Shown: piece after piece, positions 8,368-17,973 of the stretch
Layout of the letters: each line of letters starts with the position of its first letter
How positions within the stretch are numbered: position 1 is the stretch's first letter
Origin: Palleronia caenipelagi
GTDB lineage: Bacteria > Pseudomonadota > Alphaproteobacteria > Rhodobacterales > Rhodobacteraceae
DNA length: 64,000 nucleotides
Assembly: GCF_007004065.1 (NCBI RefSeq)
Contig: NZ_VFSV01000004.1
Span: 110,823 to 174,822, forward strand
Direction: 5' to 3'
Position numbers and translations under genes: made by a program
Notes under the pieces: generated by a model
Told to the model about the DNA's origin: nothing
Seen by the model: only the letters and a program-made list of their open reading frames with translations
Databases searched by the model: none

Positions 8368-9252
8368 ATGGACGAGATCGGCAGTATTTTTGCACGCTAC
8401 GAAGCCGTTCGGCCCCGCTTGCCCGAGGCCCGATTCGGCGACCGCGCGCGGGAGATCGGCTCACTGCTGGATATCTCGACTGAGGCCGATGCCTTCGTCT
8501 TCGACGCGTTCGGGGTGTTGAATGTGGGCGAGACACCGATCCCCGGCGCGGCGGAGCGGTTGGATGCTCTGCGCGCTGCCGGAAAGCACATCCGAATCCT
8601 GTCAAACGCTGCCAGTTACAACCACGACAAAGCGACGGAGAAATTCCGCAGGCTCGGCATGTCCGTTGCCTCAGACGAAATCATCACCAGCCGCGACGCG
8701 GCGCTGCGGGCTGTTAGTCCCGGCCTTTGGGGTTGCATCGCTGCTCCGGCCGATGACCTTGCCGACATCCCTGCCGAGACCCTGCGGCTGGGCCTTGACC
8801 GCGCGGAATACGACCGTGTGGACGGTATCCTGTTCCTCTCGACCGAGGTTTGGTCTGCCGAACAGCAAGCCCTCTTGGAGGCCAGCCTCCACGACCGTCC
8901 CCGCCCGGTAATCATCGCCAATGCCGATGTGGTCGCACCGCGTGAGGGAGGCTTTACGCTGGAGCCGGGCGAGTTTGGTCACCGGCTGATGGATCTCGGC
9001 GCCGAAGACGTGCGGTTTTTCGGCAAGCCCTTTGGTGATGTGTATGGGATGATCGAAGACACCCTGCCCGGTATTGCGCCTGACCGGATCGTCATGTGCG
9101 GCGACAGCCTGCACACCGATATCCTTGGCGCCGCTGCCTGTGGCTGGCGGTCGGTCCTCGTGACGCAGGATGGGCTGTTGTCCGGGGTCGATCCCCTGCA
9201 CTACTGCGCTGCTGCGACCATCCAGCCCGACTGGCATCTGGGGCGGATCTGA
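8368..9252 (+). CDS. HAD-superfamily IIA (NagD-like) protein
   Basis: A 294-residue cytoplasmic HAD protein with the NagD-type cap. Motif I reads VFDAFGVLNVG (D46). The usual second Asp of DxDG is replaced by Phe48, which in classical HAD phosphatases is the acid/base residue. Later motifs are normal: a Ser/Asn step in LSNAAS, the Lys in FFGKP and the Asp pair in CGDSLHTDI. The ATG at 8368 is chosen for its purine-rich AGGAGAGGGGATCAGG leader; an in-frame upstream ATG at 8293 lacks this. It is divergent from the DeoR operon, and phosphate-ester transport genes lie on that side. It may be a phosphatase for a glycerol-phosphate-like ester, but the motif change leaves activity uncertain. Confidence 0.72.
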   Translation: MDEIGSIFARYEAVRPRLPEARFGDRAREIGSLLDISTEADAFVFDAFGVLNVGETPIPGAAERLDALRAAGKHIRILSNAASYNHDKATEKFRRLGMSVASDEIITSRDAALRAVSPGLWGCIAAPADDLADIPAETLRLGLDRAEYDRVDGILFLSTEVWSAEQQALLEASLHDRPRPVIIANADVVAPREGGFTLEPGEFGHRLMDLGAEDVRFFGKPFGDVYGMIEDTLPGIAPDRIVMCGDSLHTDILGAAACGWRSVLVTQDGLLSGVDPLHYCAAATIQPDWHLGRI

Positions 9253-9443
9253 TCTGCTGCGTCTGATCGCGGAACACGCCGACGCGGGTGCCATCTGGTG
9301 AACAAGACACCGCATCCGCGCGGGGCCCGTTATGGGATCGCGACAGACCATCTTCTCCCGATCGGCGAAGGATGTCACAGTCGCCGGGGACAGGTCGGCC
9401 GATGAGGCGATCGGCGGGCTGCAGATGAACGAGGGAGGTAAAA

Positions 9444-9680
9444 ATGAACTGTGTATTCGTACAGATTCGCTGCGTGCCGGGTAGGGCGTACAAAGTCGCG
9501 GATGAGATCACACTGAGGGAGATCCACTCGGAACTCTATTCTACCAGCGGCCCGTTTGATCTGCTGGTCAAGCTCTATATCCCTGCCGGGGAAGATGTCG
9601 GGAAATTCATCAATGACAAGCTGCTGGACATTGAAGGGATCCAGCAAACCTTGACAACGCTGACGTTCCGGGCGTTCTGA
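9444..9680 (+). CDS. Stand-alone Lrp/AsnC ligand-binding (RAM) domain protein
   Basis: A 78-residue protein made only of the Lrp/AsnC effector (RAM) fold: an opening beta strand CVFVQIRCVPG, then helices and strands through GPFDLLVKLYIP and the closing TTLTFRAF. No DNA-binding helix-turn-helix is present. Stand-alone RAM proteins form dimers or larger rings that bind amino acids and can tune full-length Lrp relatives. GAGGGAGG precedes the ATG by seven bases. It starts the run leading to an amino-acid-type ABC importer 23 bases downstream, so a role in sensing that importer's substrate is reasonable, though inferred. The 190 bases upstream (9253-9443) show no gene or clear site. Confidence 0.78.
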   Translation: MNCVFVQIRCVPGRAYKVADEITLREIHSELYSTSGPFDLLVKLYIPAGEDVGKFINDKLLDIEGIQQTLTTLTFRAF

Positions 9681-9703
9681 AAGACGCAAACGGGGAGACA
9701 AAA

Positions 9704-10840
9704 ATGACGATAAGGCAGCTTTTCCTGTCGGCCTGCATGGCCGCCATGGCCACGGGTGCGACCGCCGAAGGGGTGAAGGTCGGCATGATCACCACTCTGT
9801 CAGGGGGCGGTGCTGGGCTCGGGATCGACGTGCGTGACGGCTTCATGCTCGCAGTCGAGCAGTCTGGGCGCGACGATATTGAAGTGGTGATCGAGGATGA
9901 TCAGCGCAAACCCGACGTAGCGGTGCAGCTCGCGGACAAGATGATCCAGTCCGAAAAGGTCGATGTTCTGACAGGCATCATCTGGTCGAACCTCGCCATG
10001 GCGGTAATTCCGGGTGCAGTCGCGCAGGGGAAGTTTTATCTCTCGCCCAACGCGGGGCCCTCAGTGCTGGCGGGAAAGGGTTGCAACCCCAACTACTTCA
10101 ACGTGGCGTGGCAGAACGACAACCTGCACGAGGCGGCGGGAGCCTATGCCAATTCGGCGCGACTGACGAACAGCTTTATTCTCGCGCCGAACTACCCTGC
10201 GGGTCAGGACGCGCTGACCGGGTACAAACGCTTCTACGAGGGCGAACTGGCTGGTGAGCTTTACACGAAACTCGGCCAGACAGATTACGCCAGCGAGATC
10301 GCCCAGATCCGGGCGGCTGGTGCGGACAGCGTGTTCTTCTTCCTGCCGGGGGGCATGGGAATCTCCTTCATGAAGCAATATGCCGAGAGCGGTCTCGACC
10401 TGCCCGTGGTCGGCCCGGCCTTCAGCTTCGATCAGGGGATTCTGCAAGCGGTCGGTGACGCGGCGCTGGGCGTGCGCAACACGTCCCAATGGTCGAAGGA
10501 TCTGGACAACCCGGCCAACACCGCGTTTGTGGAGAGCTTTCAGGCGAAATACGACCGGCTGCCGTCGCTCTATGCAAGTCAGGGCTTCGACACCGCGAAT
10601 CTGTTGATCTCTGCCGTCGAGGCGGCGGATGTGGGCGATCAGGACGCTTTCCGCGCGGCGCTGAAGGCGGCTGACTTCGCCTCCACGCGGGGTGATTTCG
10701 AGTTTGGACCGAACAACCACCCCATTCAGGATTTCTACGTCCGCGAAGTGATCCAGGAGGGCGACGTGTTCACCAACAAGGTCGAGAGCCTCGTGCTCGA
10801 AAGCCACGGCGACGCCTACGCTGCCGAATGTAAGATGTGA
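9704..10840 (+). CDS. Periplasmic binding protein, branched-chain amino acid (LivK) type
   Basis: A 378-residue type I periplasmic binding protein of the LivK/AmiC group. A short signal peptide ends near residue 21 (TGATA then EGVKVGMITTLSG). The opening VGMITTLSGGGAGLGIDVRDGFMLAV and the VIEDDQRKPDVAVQLADKMI stretch are classic for the family. Two Cys in the mature protein (in GKGCNPNY and near the C-terminal AECKM) could form a disulfide. It begins 23 bases after the RAM-domain gene and is followed by two permeases and two ATPases, giving a complete importer. The ligand is unknown: this family carries branched-chain amino acids, amides, urea and aromatic acids. Confidence 0.85.
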   Translation: MTIRQLFLSACMAAMATGATAEGVKVGMITTLSGGGAGLGIDVRDGFMLAVEQSGRDDIEVVIEDDQRKPDVAVQLADKMIQSEKVDVLTGIIWSNLAMAVIPGAVAQGKFYLSPNAGPSVLAGKGCNPNYFNVAWQNDNLHEAAGAYANSARLTNSFILAPNYPAGQDALTGYKRFYEGELAGELYTKLGQTDYASEIAQIRAAGADSVFFFLPGGMGISFMKQYAESGLDLPVVGPAFSFDQGILQAVGDAALGVRNTSQWSKDLDNPANTAFVESFQAKYDRLPSLYASQGFDTANLLISAVEAADVGDQDAFRAALKAADFASTRGDFEFGPNNHPIQDFYVREVIQEGDVFTNKVESLVLESHGDAYAAECKM

Positions 10841-10888
10841 GACCGGCGTGCCCTGCCCTGAGTGGCGGGGCGCCCTGACAGGCCAGCC

Positions 10889-11812
10889 ATGTCCCTGATC
10901 CTCCTCGCCGAGCAGACGCTGAACGGGCTGCAATTCGGCATGATGCTGTTTCTGATGGCCGCCGGGCTGACGCTGATTTTCGGCGTCATGGGGCTGATCA
11001 ACCTCGCCCACGGATCGCTCTATATGGTCGGCGCGTTCATCGCGGCGGCCACAGCGGCGTTTACGGGCTCCTTCCTGCTGGCGCTGATAGCCAGCCTCGC
11101 GGCGGCGGCACTGGCGGGAGTCCTGATCGAAATGACGATCATCCGCCGCCTCTACGAGCGCGACCATCTGGATCAGGTGCTGGCGACCTTTGCGCTTATC
11201 CTGATCTTCTCCGAGGGGACACGCTGGGTCTTTGGCTCCTTTCCGCTCTATCTCGACATCCCCGATGCGCTCAGCGGTACGGTAACGCTGCCCTTTGGCG
11301 TAGAATACTCGCTGTATCGGCTGGTGCTGATTGGCGTCGGTCTGGTGATTGCTCTGGGGCTGTTCCTGCTCATCGGAAAGACCCGCCTCGGCATCCGCAT
11401 CCGCGCCGGCGAGAATGACCGGGAGATGATCGGGGCGCTCGGTGTCGATATCTCAAGGCTCTACACGCTGGTCTTTGCCCTCGGCGCCGCGCTGGCGGGA
11501 CTCGCGGGCGCCCTGATCGGCGCGATCCAGTCGGTGCAGGTGGGCATGGGCGAGCCGGTTCTGATTCTGGCCTTCGTGGTTATCGTGATCGGTGGTATCG
11601 GCTCCATCAAGGGTGCGCTTGTCGGCGCGCTGCTCGTGGGCCTGACCGATACGCTCGGCCGGTTCCTGCTGCCCAAAGCCTTTGCGCTGGTGCTCGACCC
11701 GTCGCAAGCGACCGCCATCGGATCGGCACTGGCCTCTATGGCGATCTATATCCTCATGGCAGGCGTGCTGATCCTCCGCCCCAGGGGCCTCTTCGGCGGG
11801 GCTGCATCATGA
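10889..11812 (+). CDS. ABC importer permease, LivH type
   Basis: A 307-residue inner-membrane permease with about eight hydrophobic helices. The N-terminal run TLIFGVMGLINLAHGSLYMV is the hallmark of LivH proteins. The conserved cytoplasmic loop near GENDREMIGALGVDISRLY and the late FVVIVIGGIGSIKGALVGAL are also present. The ATG at 10889 is preferred over a GTG at 10862 because it gives the normal family N-terminus. It overlaps the next permease gene by four bases. It pairs with LivM-type 11809-12792 to form the channel. Confidence 0.85.
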   Translation: MSLILLAEQTLNGLQFGMMLFLMAAGLTLIFGVMGLINLAHGSLYMVGAFIAAATAAFTGSFLLALIASLAAAALAGVLIEMTIIRRLYERDHLDQVLATFALILIFSEGTRWVFGSFPLYLDIPDALSGTVTLPFGVEYSLYRLVLIGVGLVIALGLFLLIGKTRLGIRIRAGENDREMIGALGVDISRLYTLVFALGAALAGLAGALIGAIQSVQVGMGEPVLILAFVVIVIGGIGSIKGALVGALLVGLTDTLGRFLLPKAFALVLDPSQATAIGSALASMAIYILMAGVLILRPRGLFGGAAS

Positions 11813-12792
11813 CCCGCGAAACCGCTCTGAACATCGTACTGATGGCTGTGCTGCTCGCGGTGCCGCTCGCGGCGTGGAGCCTCGATGAACCCTTTGTGAT
11901 CACGCTGGCCACGCGTGCGGCCATCCTTGCCATTGCTGGCGTCGGTCTGAATGTGGCGCTGGGGTTGGGTGGGCTGGTGAGTTTTGGTCACGCGGTGTTT
12001 TTTGGTCTTGGCGGATATGCCATGGGGATCCTCGCCCATCACGCCCAGACCTACACGCCGCTGATGACCGCGCCCTTCACCATCGACGGCACGACCTCCA
12101 TGCCGGTGATCTGGCTCGTGGCCATCGGCGTCAGTGTGCTTGCGGCTTTGGCCATCGGAGCGCTGTCGCTCCGGACCACGGGCGTCTACTTCATCATGAT
12201 CACCCTCGCCTTTGCGCAGATGGTCTATTACTTTGCCATCTCGTGGCCCGCCTACGGGGGCGAAGATGGCCTGTCCGTCTATGTCCGCAACGGTTTTCCG
12301 GGGCTGAACACCATGGACCCGATCCAGTACTTCTCCCTGTGCTACGGTGTGCTGGCGTTGGTACTCCTTGGCGTCTCGCGACTGGCGCGGTCACCCTTTG
12401 GTCTGATGTTGCAGGCCGCACGACAAGACCCGGAGCGGGTCGAGGCCATCGGCCAGACCCCCTATCGCCTTTACCTGACGGCCTTTGTCATCTCCGGCGC
12501 GATCACCGGACTGTCGGGGGCGCTGTTTGCGGATCTGAACCGCTTTGTCAGCCCGACCATGCTGAGCTGGCACATGTCGGGCGAGATCATGATCTTCGTC
12601 ATTCTCGGCGGTGTGGGGCGCGTCTTCGGCCCGGTTGCGGGCGCGGCGCTGTTCATCCTGCTGGAACACCTCCTCGGCGGACTCAGCGCGTATTGGCATG
12701 TCTATCTGGGCGCGATGCTGCTCGGGGTCGTGCTGTTTGCGCGCGGTGGGCTTTACGGGTTGCTCGCGGGCCGGGAGGTCGCCCATGACTGA
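11809..12792 (+). CDS. ABC importer permease, LivM type
   Basis: A 327-residue inner-membrane permease, partner of the LivH-type protein. It has nine or more hydrophobic segments, and the signature GVGLNVALGLGGLVSFGHAVFFGLGGY occurs near residues 44-70. A second conserved run, LILGGVGRVFGPVAGAALF, lies near the C-terminus. The start overlaps the previous stop (ATGA) and the end overlaps the LivG-type ATPase by eight bases, so translation is coupled throughout. No unusual insertion or truncation is seen. Confidence 0.85.
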   Translation: MTRETALNIVLMAVLLAVPLAAWSLDEPFVITLATRAAILAIAGVGLNVALGLGGLVSFGHAVFFGLGGYAMGILAHHAQTYTPLMTAPFTIDGTTSMPVIWLVAIGVSVLAALAIGALSLRTTGVYFIMITLAFAQMVYYFAISWPAYGGEDGLSVYVRNGFPGLNTMDPIQYFSLCYGVLALVLLGVSRLARSPFGLMLQAARQDPERVEAIGQTPYRLYLTAFVISGAITGLSGALFADLNRFVSPTMLSWHMSGEIMIFVILGGVGRVFGPVAGAALFILLEHLLGGLSAYWHVYLGAMLLGVVLFARGGLYGLLAGREVAHD

Positions 12793-13540
12793 ACCGGCCC
12801 TCGCCGTGGACGGTGTCACCAAGTCCTTTGGCGGCTTGATCGCCAGCAAGGACATCAGCCTCGACCTTCGCCCCGGTGAGATCCATGCGCTGATCGGGCC
12901 GAATGGTGCGGGTAAGTCCACCCTGATCGCGCAGATCGCCGGAGGTCTCAGGCCAGACACGGGGCGCATCTGGCTCGAAGGGCGGGATGTCACCGGGCTG
13001 CCCACAGCGGAGCGCGCGAGGCTCGGGATGGGGCGGACCTTTCAGATCTCGTCGCTGGCGATGGAGTTCACTGTGCTGCAAAACGCGGTCCTTGGGGCGC
13101 TGGGACAGCGGGGTCGCGTGTTCCGGTTCTGGCGGCCGGTGATGCGGGAGAGCGACCTTCTCTCCCGTGCCGAAGCCGCGCTGGAGCAGGTCGGTCTCGC
13201 GGAGTTCCGGGCCGTGCGCACCGGCGATCTTTCACACGGGCAGCGCAGGCAGCTGGAAGTCGCCGTTGCCCTGACGCTGGAGCCGCACGTGTTTCTCATG
13301 GATGAGCCCATGGCGGGTCTCGGAGCGGAGGCGTCGCGGCAGCTGATGGGGTTTCTTGACCGGTTGCGCGACCGGGCACCGATCCTGCTGGTGGAACATG
13401 ACATGGACGCGGTCTTCGCGCTGGCCGACCGGATTTCTGTGCTGGTCTACGGCGAAATCATCGCGACCGGCACTGCCGATGAGATTCGGGCCGATCCGCG
13501 TGTGCGCTCGGTTTATCTGGGCGCGGAGAGCACCCCATGA
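12785..13540 (+). CDS. ABC importer ATPase, LivG type
   Basis: A 251-residue cytoplasmic ATPase. Walker A is GPNGAGKST (38-46), the signature is LSHGQRRQLE, Walker B is VFLMDEPMAGL and the switch His is in LLVEHDMD. The short length and the RTFQISSLAMEFTVLQNAVLG region match LivG. The ATG at 12785 overlaps the LivM-type stop by eight bases and gives the correct N-terminus MTEPALAVDGVTKSFGG; the frame is open further upstream but opposite real coding sequence. It forms the ATPase pair with the LivF-type protein that follows. Confidence 0.87.
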   Translation: MTEPALAVDGVTKSFGGLIASKDISLDLRPGEIHALIGPNGAGKSTLIAQIAGGLRPDTGRIWLEGRDVTGLPTAERARLGMGRTFQISSLAMEFTVLQNAVLGALGQRGRVFRFWRPVMRESDLLSRAEAALEQVGLAEFRAVRTGDLSHGQRRQLEVAVALTLEPHVFLMDEPMAGLGAEASRQLMGFLDRLRDRAPILLVEHDMDAVFALADRISVLVYGEIIATGTADEIRADPRVRSVYLGAESTP

Positions 13541-14226
13541 GCCTCTTGCGCCTCGACCACGTATCGGCGTTTTACGGGCCGTCACAAGCGCTGTTCGACG
13601 TGAGCCTCGCGCTCGCGGAGGGCGAAGTGATGGCGCTGATGGGGCGCAACGGTATGGGCAAAACCACAACCGTCTGGGTGATCTGCCGGATGCTGCGGAA
13701 CCGCGGCGGGTCAGTGCTGCTGGACGGGCAGGACATCGGCAGCTGGCCCTCGCACCGTGCGGCGCGGGCGGGAATCGGGCTGGTGCCTGAGGGGCGGCGG
13801 TGCTTTCGGGATCTGACGGTCTACGAGAACCTGATTGCGGCCGCGCGACCGGGGGAGTGGGATTTTGCCGCCGTGACCCGCCTTTTTCCCCGACTGGCGG
13901 AGCGACGCGATCAGAAAGCCGCCACTCTGTCCGGCGGAGAGCAGCAGATGCTGGCCATCGGTCGTGCCTTGATGACGAACCCCCGCCTGCTGGTGCTGGA
14001 TGAGGCGACCGAGGGGCTGGCTCCGGTGGTACGGCAGGAGATCTGGGCCGCCATTCAGCGCCTCAAGGCCGACACGGGGATGGCGCTCCTCGTGGTGGAC
14101 AAGTCCCTGAAGGAGCTTGCAACCGTCGCCGACACGGCTGTCATCCTCGAAAAAGGCGTCTCGGTCTGGTCCGGGGAGTTCGCCGCTCTCACCGACGACA
14201 TCACCGACAGGTATCTGGGCGTGTAA
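13537..14226 (+). CDS. ABC importer ATPase, LivF type
   Basis: A 229-residue cytoplasmic ATPase, the second of the pair. Walker A reads GRNGMGKTT (36-44), a LivF variant. The signature is LSGGEQQML, Walker B is LLVLDEATEGL and GLVPEGRRCFRDLTVYENL is the typical LivF region. The switch position reads LLVVDKS, with Asp-Lys where most ABC ATPases have His, which might mean that this subunit has a degenerate catalytic site. It overlaps the LivG-type gene by four bases and ends the operon; 89 bases separate it from hslU. Confidence 0.85.
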   Translation: MSLLRLDHVSAFYGPSQALFDVSLALAEGEVMALMGRNGMGKTTTVWVICRMLRNRGGSVLLDGQDIGSWPSHRAARAGIGLVPEGRRCFRDLTVYENLIAAARPGEWDFAAVTRLFPRLAERRDQKAATLSGGEQQMLAIGRALMTNPRLLVLDEATEGLAPVVRQEIWAAIQRLKADTGMALLVVDKSLKELATVADTAVILEKGVSVWSGEFAALTDDITDRYLGV

Positions 14227-14315
14227 GCCCGATCTGAGGATCTGCGGCCCAGACCTTTGGTTGTAAATTCCGCCGACATGCATAGGTTCGCGGCAACGAA
14301 CTTCCTGGAGTCCCC

Positions 14316-15623
14316 ATGACCGACCTCACCCCCCGCGAAATCGTCTCGGAGCTGGACCGCTTCATTATTGGGCAGAAGGACGCCAAGCGTGCGGTGGCCG
14401 TTGCCCTGCGCAATCGCTGGCGGCGCAAGCAACTGCCCGACGACCTGCAGGACGAGGTTTATCCGAAGAATATCCTGATGATCGGTCCGACCGGCGTCGG
14501 GAAGACAGAGATCTCCCGCCGTCTGGCCAAGCTGGCCCGCGCGCCGTTCATAAAGGTCGAGGCCACGAAATTCACCGAAGTCGGCTATGTGGGCCGCGAC
14601 GTGGAGCAGATCATCCGCGATCTGGTGGAGCAGTCCATTTCCATGACCCGCGACTACATGCGCGAGGACGTGAAGGCCCGCGCCGAGAGTAATGCCGAGG
14701 AGCGCGTGATCGATGCCATCGCCGGAGAGAACGCCCGCGAGGGGACCCGCGATATGTTCCGGCGTAAGCTCCATGCCGGTGAGCTTGATGCCACCGAGAT
14801 CACGCTGGAGGTGCAGGACACCTCTAACCCCTTGGGCGGGATGGAGATGCCCGGCCTGCAACCGGGTCAGGCCGGGATCATGAATATCGGCGACCTGTTT
14901 GGCAAAGCCTTTCAGGGTCGGACCGTGCGCAAAACCATGACCGTCGCCGAGAGCTACGAGATTCTGCTGGCAGAAGAGGCGGACAAGCTTCTGGACGACG
15001 AGGCCGTTCAAAAGACCGCGCTGGAGGCGGTGCAGGAGAATGGCATCGTATTCCTCGACGAGATTGACAAGGTCTGTGCCCGTCAGGATTCCCGTGGCGG
15101 CGAGGTCAGCCGCGAGGGCGTCCAGCGTGACCTGCTGCCCCTGGTCGAGGGCACCGTGGTGGCGACGAAATACGGCTCGGTGAAAACCGACCACATCCTG
15201 TTCATCGCCTCGGGGGCCTTCCATGTGGCGAAACCCTCGGATCTGCTGCCCGAGTTGCAGGGCCGCCTGCCGATCCGGGTCGAGCTGCGCGACCTCACCG
15301 AAGACGACTTCGTTCGCATCCTGACCGAAACCGATAACGCCCTGACCCGCCAGTACACCGCGCTGCTCGGCACCGAAGAGGTGACGGTGACCTTTACCGA
15401 GGACGGTATCGCGGCGCTCGCGCGAATTGCGGCGGAGGTGAACCGCTCGGTCGAGAATATCGGCGCGCGGCGGCTTTATACGGTGATGGAGCGGGTCTTT
15501 GAGGATCTGTCCTTCGAGGCGCCTGACCGCTCCGGCGCAGAGATCTCTGTAGATGCCGGTTTCGTCGAGCAGCATCTGGGCGAGCTCAGCCGTTCCGTCG
15601 ATATGAGCCGCTACGTGCTGTAA
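14316..15623 (+). CDS. hslU: ATP-dependent protease ATPase subunit HslU
   Basis: A 435-residue AAA+ unfoldase, full length for the family. Walker A GPTGVGKT (57-64), pore loop GYVGRD (90-95), the inserted I-domain (about 110-240), Walker B FLDEIDK and sensor stretch [15 protein letters not shown] are all present, and the C-terminus ends in RYVL, close to the tail that docks into HslV. It unfolds substrates and feeds them to the HslV peptidase. The start has a TTCCTGGAGT leader with GGAG. Unusually, no hslV lies beside it: the gene is preceded by the Liv-type importer and followed by a convergent ABC operon, so HslV must be encoded elsewhere if the protease works. Confidence 0.95.
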   Translation: MTDLTPREIVSELDRFIIGQKDAKRAVAVALRNRWRRKQLPDDLQDEVYPKNILMIGPTGVGKTEISRRLAKLARAPFIKVEATKFTEVGYVGRDVEQIIRDLVEQSISMTRDYMREDVKARAESNAEERVIDAIAGENAREGTRDMFRRKLHAGELDATEITLEVQDTSNPLGGMEMPGLQPGQAGIMNIGDLFGKAFQGRTVRKTMTVAESYEILLAEEADKLLDDEAVQKTALEAVQENGIVFLDEIDKVCARQDSRGGEVSREGVQRDLLPLVEGTVVATKYGSVKTDHILFIASGAFHVAKPSDLLPELQGRLPIRVELRDLTEDDFVRILTETDNALTRQYTALLGTEEVTVTFTEDGIAALARIAAEVNRSVENIGARRLYTVMERVFEDLSFEAPDRSGAEISVDAGFVEQHLGELSRSVDMSRYVL

Positions 15624-15630
15624 ACCCTTC

Positions 15631-15662
15631 GGCGGCAGCGCCTGTGCATGGGGGCTGCCGCC
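15631..15662. terminator. Hairpin between convergent hslU and ABC operon
   Basis: GGCGGCAGC (15631-15639) and GCTGCCGCC (15654-15662) form a perfect 9-bp stem with a 14-base loop, eight bases after the hslU stop and just before the end of the minus-strand ATPase gene. No strong T-run follows on either strand. The position between two convergent genes supports a bidirectional transcription stop or RNA-end barrier. Confidence 0.55.
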
Positions 15663-15665
15663 CTG

Positions 15666-16712
15666 TCAGACGGCGTTTCCGTCGGCGCCAAAGAAGCTCA
15701 GCTTCGCCGCGTCGAATTTCAGCGAAATCTGCGCCCCGGCGCTGATGGGCGAGTCGCCTGAGGTCCTCACGGTGATCTGCCCCAGCCTGCCTGCATCCAC
15801 GTAGAGAAAGCAATCCGCCCCTAGGTACTCCACCACGCTGACCCGACCGTCACACTGACCGCCGCCGGAGGAGACCACCGTAATATGCTCAGGCCGCACG
15901 CCAAGATGGGTGGCGCCGTCATGGCCCGTTGTCTTACCGCCGCGCCCCCATCGCAGATGGTACTGCCCGCCGGTGACCGAGCAGGGAAGGATGTTCATCT
16001 TGGGGCTGCCGATGAACTCGGCCACAAATCGGGTTTGCGGTTGCTCGTAAAGCTCCTTTGGTGTGCCAACTTGGGCAATTTGCCCATAGTCCAGCACCAC
16101 GATCCGATCGGCGAGGGTCATGGCCTCGACCTGATCGTGAGTGACGTAGATCATCGTCGCGTCGAGCTTCTGATGCAGCCGCGCGATCTCCAGCCGCATC
16201 CCGACACGCAACGCCGCGTCGAGGTTCGATAATGGCTCGTCAAACAGAAAAGCCGTGGGATCCCTGACGATGCTGCGCCCGATGGCCACGCGCTGCCGCT
16301 GACCGCCCGAGAGGTCCTTGGGACGACGGTGGAGATATTCTGTCAGGTGCAGGATCTCGGCGGCCTCGACCACTTGCTTTTCGATCTCAATCGCTGGAAC
16401 CCCGGCGGTCTTCAGCGAAAAGCCCATATTCTCGGCCACGCTCATATGCGGATAAAGCGCATAGGACTGGAACACCATGGCGAGGCCGCGTTTCGACGGC
16501 GGCTCCGAGGTCATATCCACCCCGTCGATCTCCAGCGCGCCCCGGCTGATATCCTCCAACCCGCCGATCATCCGCAGGAGAGTGGACTTCCCGCAGCCCG
16601 ACGGCCCGACAAACACCACCAACTCGCCATCCGCAATCTCCAGGTCGATCCCCTTGATCACCTGCACATCGCCATACCATTTCTCGACGCCCCTGAGGCT
16701 GATCCCGCCCAT
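15666..16712 (-). CDS. ABC importer ATPase, AglK/MsmK/UgpC type
   Basis: A 348-residue cytoplasmic ATPase of the sugar-importer group. It shows GPSGCGKST, the Q-loop [38 protein letters not shown] and [11 protein letters not shown], followed by the TOBE regulatory tail. ATG at 16712 is chosen over an adjacent GTG because AGGAGG lies six bases before it and it overlaps the hydrolase stop as TGATG. It is the last gene of the LacI-led operon (21825 down to 15666), whose order of regulator, binding protein, two permeases, hydrolase and ATPase matches aglREFGAK of rhizobia. Confidence 0.87.
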   Translation of the reverse strand: MGGISLRGVEKWYGDVQVIKGIDLEIADGELVVFVGPSGCGKSTLLRMIGGLEDISRGALEIDGVDMTSEPPSKRGLAMVFQSYALYPHMSVAENMGFSLKTAGVPAIEIEKQVVEAAEILHLTEYLHRRPKDLSGGQRQRVAIGRSIVRDPTAFLFDEPLSNLDAALRVGMRLEIARLHQKLDATMIYVTHDQVEAMTLADRIVVLDYGQIAQVGTPKELYEQPQTRFVAEFIGSPKMNILPCSVTGGQYHLRWGRGGKTTGHDGATHLGVRPEHITVVSSGGGQCDGRVSVVEYLGADCFLYVDAGRLGQITVRTSGDSPISAGAQISLKFDAAKLSFFGADGNAV

Positions 16713-17968
16713 CACGCACCTCCTGCCGATGGCGACGCCCAGGCGAGCCAGATCGCTGCCGTCCAGGTAAAGGTCCCGCCCCCTGCCGGTTCCCCGGTCA
16801 GTGGGTCGAAATACTCGGCAAAGCCATGCTCCGCGATCAGATCCGCCGTGGCCCGACGCAGACGCGCGGCCCGGTCTTCATGGCCCATCTCGGCCAGCCC
16901 GATCCCGGTCAGCGTGTTCAGAATCCCCCAGATCGGTCCGCGCCAGTAGCGTTTCGGGTTGAACTCTTCGGTGCCGAAGGCGTGACTGGGGATGGTGTAG
17001 GGCGTATCCTCAAAGGCCTTGTCCAGACAGGCCAGCATGTCCTCGCTCTCGATCCCGGCATACCAGCAGAGATACGAGGCGCAGGAAAGGTGCCCCGAAT
17101 GCGCGCCGGTGTTCAGGTTGATCGCGTCGAAAACCCCTTTCCCGTTCCTCAGCCGTCCGGCGCCTTCGGTCAGCCGGTCGATCCAGCCGTCGATCTCCGC
17201 ACGGTCCTCGCCCAGCAGATCCGCCATCCGGCCCAGATCCCGGCAGGCGCGCAACAGGATAAAGGTCATGGTCGGGTCGGCGACTTTGAACGGCATATCG
17301 TCCGCCATCGCCGCATCGTCCCACCCGAGCCGCTTGCCGCGCTGCACCAGCCAGATGTAGCGGTCGTAATCTTCCTTGGTCGGGCGCATGGCCGGGTCCA
17401 CATGGGACGTATCGCGGCGCGTATATTCCCCAACGCCCACCGGGTCGATCGCCGCCATGGCGGTATCCCAGTCGGGGCAGTTGTCCCGCCCCGCTTCCCA
17501 CGGGTGGGTTACAAAGATCATCCCGTCCTCGCAGCGCCATGTCATGAACCAGCGATGCCAGTCGCGCAGTTTCGGGTACAGGGCGCGAAGGCGGGGCAGT
17601 CCGGCCTCCGGGTCCGCCTCATGGGTGGCCAAGGCAAATGTCGCGGCAACGGGCGGCTGAGTGATCCCCGAGGACAAGACCGGGCCCTTACCCTCTGTGC
17701 CCCAGACATCGGGGCCGGGAAAGTAACCCGGGTCGGGCTTGTGAAACAGGATGTGCGGAATCATCCCGTTCGACCATTGCCCGGAAACCAGCGTCTCCAG
17801 CTCGGCCCACGCGCGCTCCACGTCGAACTGCGCAAATCCCCAGGCCGCAAAGGCGCTGTCCCAGTTCCACTGGTAGGGGTAGAGTCCGTCGGTCGGCACA
17901 GTATAGCCGCCGCGATCATTGCCGCGAAGGATCTTCCGGGCCTGCTGGTCCAGAGCGGTGACGTCCAT
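16712..17968 (-). CDS. GH63-like glycoside hydrolase (glucosyl/mannosylglycerate hydrolase type)
   Basis: A 418-residue soluble (alpha/alpha)6-barrel hydrolase without a signal peptide, so cytoplasmic. Motifs of the GH63/MGH1 group are clear: QWNWDSAF (33-40), a block resembling HPWESGMDNSPxWD as [14 protein letters not shown] (155-168), YWRGPIW (341-347) and EYFDP (385-389), which holds the probable catalytic base. These blocks are known from mannosylglycerate and glucosylglycerate hydrolases. It sits where aglA (GH13 alpha-glucosidase) is found in the rhizobial alpha-glucoside operon. The likely job is cleavage of the glycoside brought in by the linked importer, perhaps a glycosylated compatible solute. 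The substrate is inferred; other alpha-glucosides remain possible. Confidence 0.75.
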   Translation of the reverse strand: MDVTALDQQARKILRGNDRGGYTVPTDGLYPYQWNWDSAFAAWGFAQFDVERAWAELETLVSGQWSNGMIPHILFHKPDPGYFPGPDVWGTEGKGPVLSSGITQPPVAATFALATHEADPEAGLPRLRALYPKLRDWHRWFMTWRCEDGMIFVTHPWEAGRDNCPDWDTAMAAIDPVGVGEYTRRDTSHVDPAMRPTKEDYDRYIWLVQRGKRLGWDDAAMADDMPFKVADPTMTFILLRACRDLGRMADLLGEDRAEIDGWIDRLTEGAGRLRNGKGVFDAINLNTGAHSGHLSCASYLCWYAGIESEDMLACLDKAFEDTPYTIPSHAFGTEEFNPKRYWRGPIWGILNTLTGIGLAEMGHEDRAARLRRATADLIAEHGFAEYFDPLTGEPAGGGTFTWTAAIWLAWASPSAGGA

Positions 17969-17973
17969 CTGTC

